64,000 bases of DNA, from NCBI RefSeq assembly GCF_018598225.1, contig NZ_JAHESF010000007.1, forward strand, positions 194,554-258,553, written 5' to 3'. The stretch is from Chryseosolibacter histidinae. Lineage in GTDB: Bacteria; Bacteroidota; Bacteroidia; Cytophagales; Cyclobacteriaceae. Under the pieces are notes generated by a model. It ran no database searches and had not been told where the DNA came from. It was given only the letters and a program-made list of their open reading frames with translations. Numbering within the stretch: position 1 is the first letter of the stretch; the number at the start of each line of letters is the position of its first letter. Made by a program: the position numbers and the translations under genes. This document shows, piece by piece, positions 62,713-64,000 of the stretch.

Positions 62713-63118
62713 GAGCTGCTTCGCTTTGACCATAGAACTTTAAGGCGGCACAATCAACAAAGGTTCCTCATAGAAATTTCCTCATAAGTCCTTAAAGTCG
62801 TCGTCAACAATACTATTCCGCTAAGGGCTTCCTAATTTTTTGTACCGCCTTACCGGACTCTTTTAGCCATTTGGAGTGAATAATAGCATTTTTTGCACCT
62901 CCGTTTGTACCGCGGTACAATGACGTACCGCGCTTTTCGAAAATCTGTGGAATAACTTTCGTTCGGTTTTACGTTGAGTAGACAGAAGCAGACATCCGGA
63001 GAATAAACCTAAAAACTTCTAAAGACTTGCTCCTATTCATAAAAATTCGAAAAAAATCATAAAAGTGATTTCACCACTCTTAGCATATTTGGTCCATAGT
63101 CATAAAACTTATTTGAAC
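62713..63118. other. gene-free region between repeats and excisionase-like gene
   Basis: About 400 bases without protein-like frames. Short GTACCGC/CGGTAC-type direct repeats (TACCGCxxTACC near 62840-62930) are visible. It presumably carries the promoter of the HTH operon at 63119. Confidence 0.35.
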
Positions 63119-63445
63119 ATGAATACGGTAAATGAAAAGAATTCGCGCGGAGGGTCAAAGATCTACCGTGAACAACTCGCTACTATTGAAGATCTGGAGC
63201 TGCTGAAAAAAGATCTCCTCAATGAAATTAACGACATCAAAAGTTTACTAAGAGGCACAACAGCACCCGGAAGAAAAGAATGGTTAAAATCATCAGAAGT
63301 CAGAAAGATGCTTGGTATATCGCCTGGTACGTTGCAAAACATGCGAACTAACGACCAGCTTCCTTTCACTAAGATCGGTGGCATCACCTTCTATCGCTAT
63401 GAAGACATTGCCAAACTGTTAGCAGGTAGTTCGGAAAACGCCTAA
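63119..63445 (+). CDS. HTH/excisionase-like DNA-binding protein
   Basis: 108 residues from the ATG at 63119 (a longer frame to 63065 is unlikely). A coiled-coil N-terminal part (about 17-45) is followed by a MerR/HTH_17-type domain (EWLKSSEVRKMLGISPGTLQ ... GGITFYRYEDIAKLL). Such proteins sit at the start of transfer or mobilisation modules in Bacteroidetes conjugative transposons. It is the first of three tightly packed genes. Confidence 0.75.
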   Translation: MNTVNEKNSRGGSKIYREQLATIEDLELLKKDLLNEINDIKSLLRGTTAPGRKEWLKSSEVRKMLGISPGTLQNMRTNDQLPFTKIGGITFYRYEDIAKLLAGSSENA

Positions 63446-63449
63446 GCCT

Positions 63450-63764
63450 ATGGACAGCCTCGATCAATTAAGCAGGTTTCTGGGAAGTGCAATGTCTGAC
63501 GTTACTCTCAGATCCAGCCACATAAGTCTTTACGCCGCCTTATGCCAGGCGTGGATCAATAACGGATGCAAAAATCCGTTCAGCATTTCACGAAGCAAGG
63601 TAATGAAGTTGGCCAGGATTCATTCTCAATCAACTTACCACAAGATAATTCATAAACTGGTAAGCCATGGACACATTCGTTATAGTCCATCGTATCATCC
63701 GGTGAATGGAACCGAAGTTTCACTGCTCGAAAAGACCCGCGTAGCGGTAAAGGAAATTAAATGA
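63450..63764 (+). CDS. small winged-helix-like protein (paralogue of 59219)
   Basis: 104 residues, 4 bases after the HTH gene: RSSHISLYAALCQAWINNGC, SISRSKVMKLARIHSQSTYH, KLVSHGHIRYSPSYHPVNG. It is a clear paralogue of the 96-residue protein at 59219-59509. It is part of the mobile-element operon continuing to the right edge. Confidence 0.65.
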   Translation: MDSLDQLSRFLGSAMSDVTLRSSHISLYAALCQAWINNGCKNPFSISRSKVMKLARIHSQSTYHKIIHKLVSHGHIRYSPSYHPVNGTEVSLLEKTRVAVKEIK

Positions 63765-63765
63765 T

Positions 63766-64000
63766 ATGGGAACTGAGCTGAGTGCAGATGAGATCAGAAA
63801 AATCTTCCGAGAGGAGCTAGAAGATTTTAAAGACGAGCTTCTTGAAGAACTGGCCGTCTTATCACAGAACGTACCGCCTGAAGATCCACCTGTAACTACT
63901 GCGGAAGTATGCAGGCGGTGGGGACGGAGTAGGACTACTTTGAGTAAATTGATAAGGAGCCAGAAACTGGCGCCAATAGGTAAATATAAGCACTCTTTTA
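63766..64000 (+). CDS. HTH domain protein (3' end outside window)
   Basis: The frame opens at the ATG at 63766, one base after the previous stop, and runs off the right edge (78 codons). A charged coiled coil (EIRKIFREELEDFKDELLEE) precedes a helix-turn-helix region (TTAEVCRRWGRSRTTLSKLI). The layout resembles the protein at 63119: two such HTH genes in one operon. Confidence 0.7.
   Translation, partial: MGTELSADEIRKIFREELEDFKDELLEELAVLSQNVPPEDPPVTTAEVCRRWGRSRTTLSKLIRSQKLAPIGKYKHSF

Overview
The window comes from a member of the Bacteroidota, most likely a soil-type Cytophagales or Chitinophagales relative. The signs are FtsX/MacB-type permeases of the Bacteroidetes kind, a T9SS C-terminal sorting tail, GLPGLI/DUF4412-like secreted proteins, Rhs proteins with the Bacteroidetes core, DUF6597-type AraC regulators, few Shine-Dalgarno sites and moderate GC. 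No rRNA or tRNA was seen.

Region 1 (1-30 kb) is ordinary chromosome. It carries a PDZ membrane protein cut by the left edge, small stress and enzyme genes (SnoaL-like, DoxX, DUF1801, Crp/Fnr), and a translationally coupled pair of very large secreted proteins (ankyrin repeats plus a protein with a papain-like Cys/His C-terminus). It also has a response regulator, a PoxB-like TPP enzyme, a 14-blade LVIVD-repeat T9SS protein with a frameshift, an AraC regulator with an esterase, and two paralogous PAS-LuxR regulators around a cytochrome c/YceI pair. A CocE-type hydrolase, a DHFR-like protein, an ABC permease, an SDR and a Crp/Fnr regulator follow. Several decayed gene fragments lie between them.

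Region 2 (30-45.2 kb) is a polymorphic-toxin locus read leftward: Skp/OmpH-like protein, lipoprotein, 1722-aa SpvB/Rhs-like protein, 1809-aa Rhs protein with a variable C-terminal toxin-like domain, then a row of small immunity-like genes and broken cassettes. The 45.2-46.7 kb stretch is gene debris, including a piece of rpoB and a helicase-associated-domain remnant.

Region 3 (46.7-58.7 kb) is a defence-type island and the most interesting part. Two divergent operons each encode a ubiquitin-like protein, a Prok-E2-like protein, a JAMM-ThiF fusion (deubiquitinase plus E1) and a DUF6527 zinc protein. The left operon also has an ECF-like sigma factor, a small charged protein, a subtilisin-like protease, an unknown protein and an LRAT-like membrane protein. 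The two operons face each other across a 243-bp region with three copies of a 19-bp element. In the left operon the Ubl and E2 are fused, and a perfect 14-bp hairpin lies exactly at the fusion. The E2 domains have no conserved cysteine; the right-hand one has none at all. A second cassette (103-aa protein, HExxH metallopeptidase, dCTP deaminase-like protein) converges on the right operon.

Region 4 (58.7-64 kb) looks like the edge of a mobile element. It has small winged-helix and excisionase-like HTH genes, two XRE regulators, a sigma region-2-only protein, a large palindromic element also found near 26.1 kb, and a block of six direct repeats near 62.6 kb in about 1.3 kb without genes.
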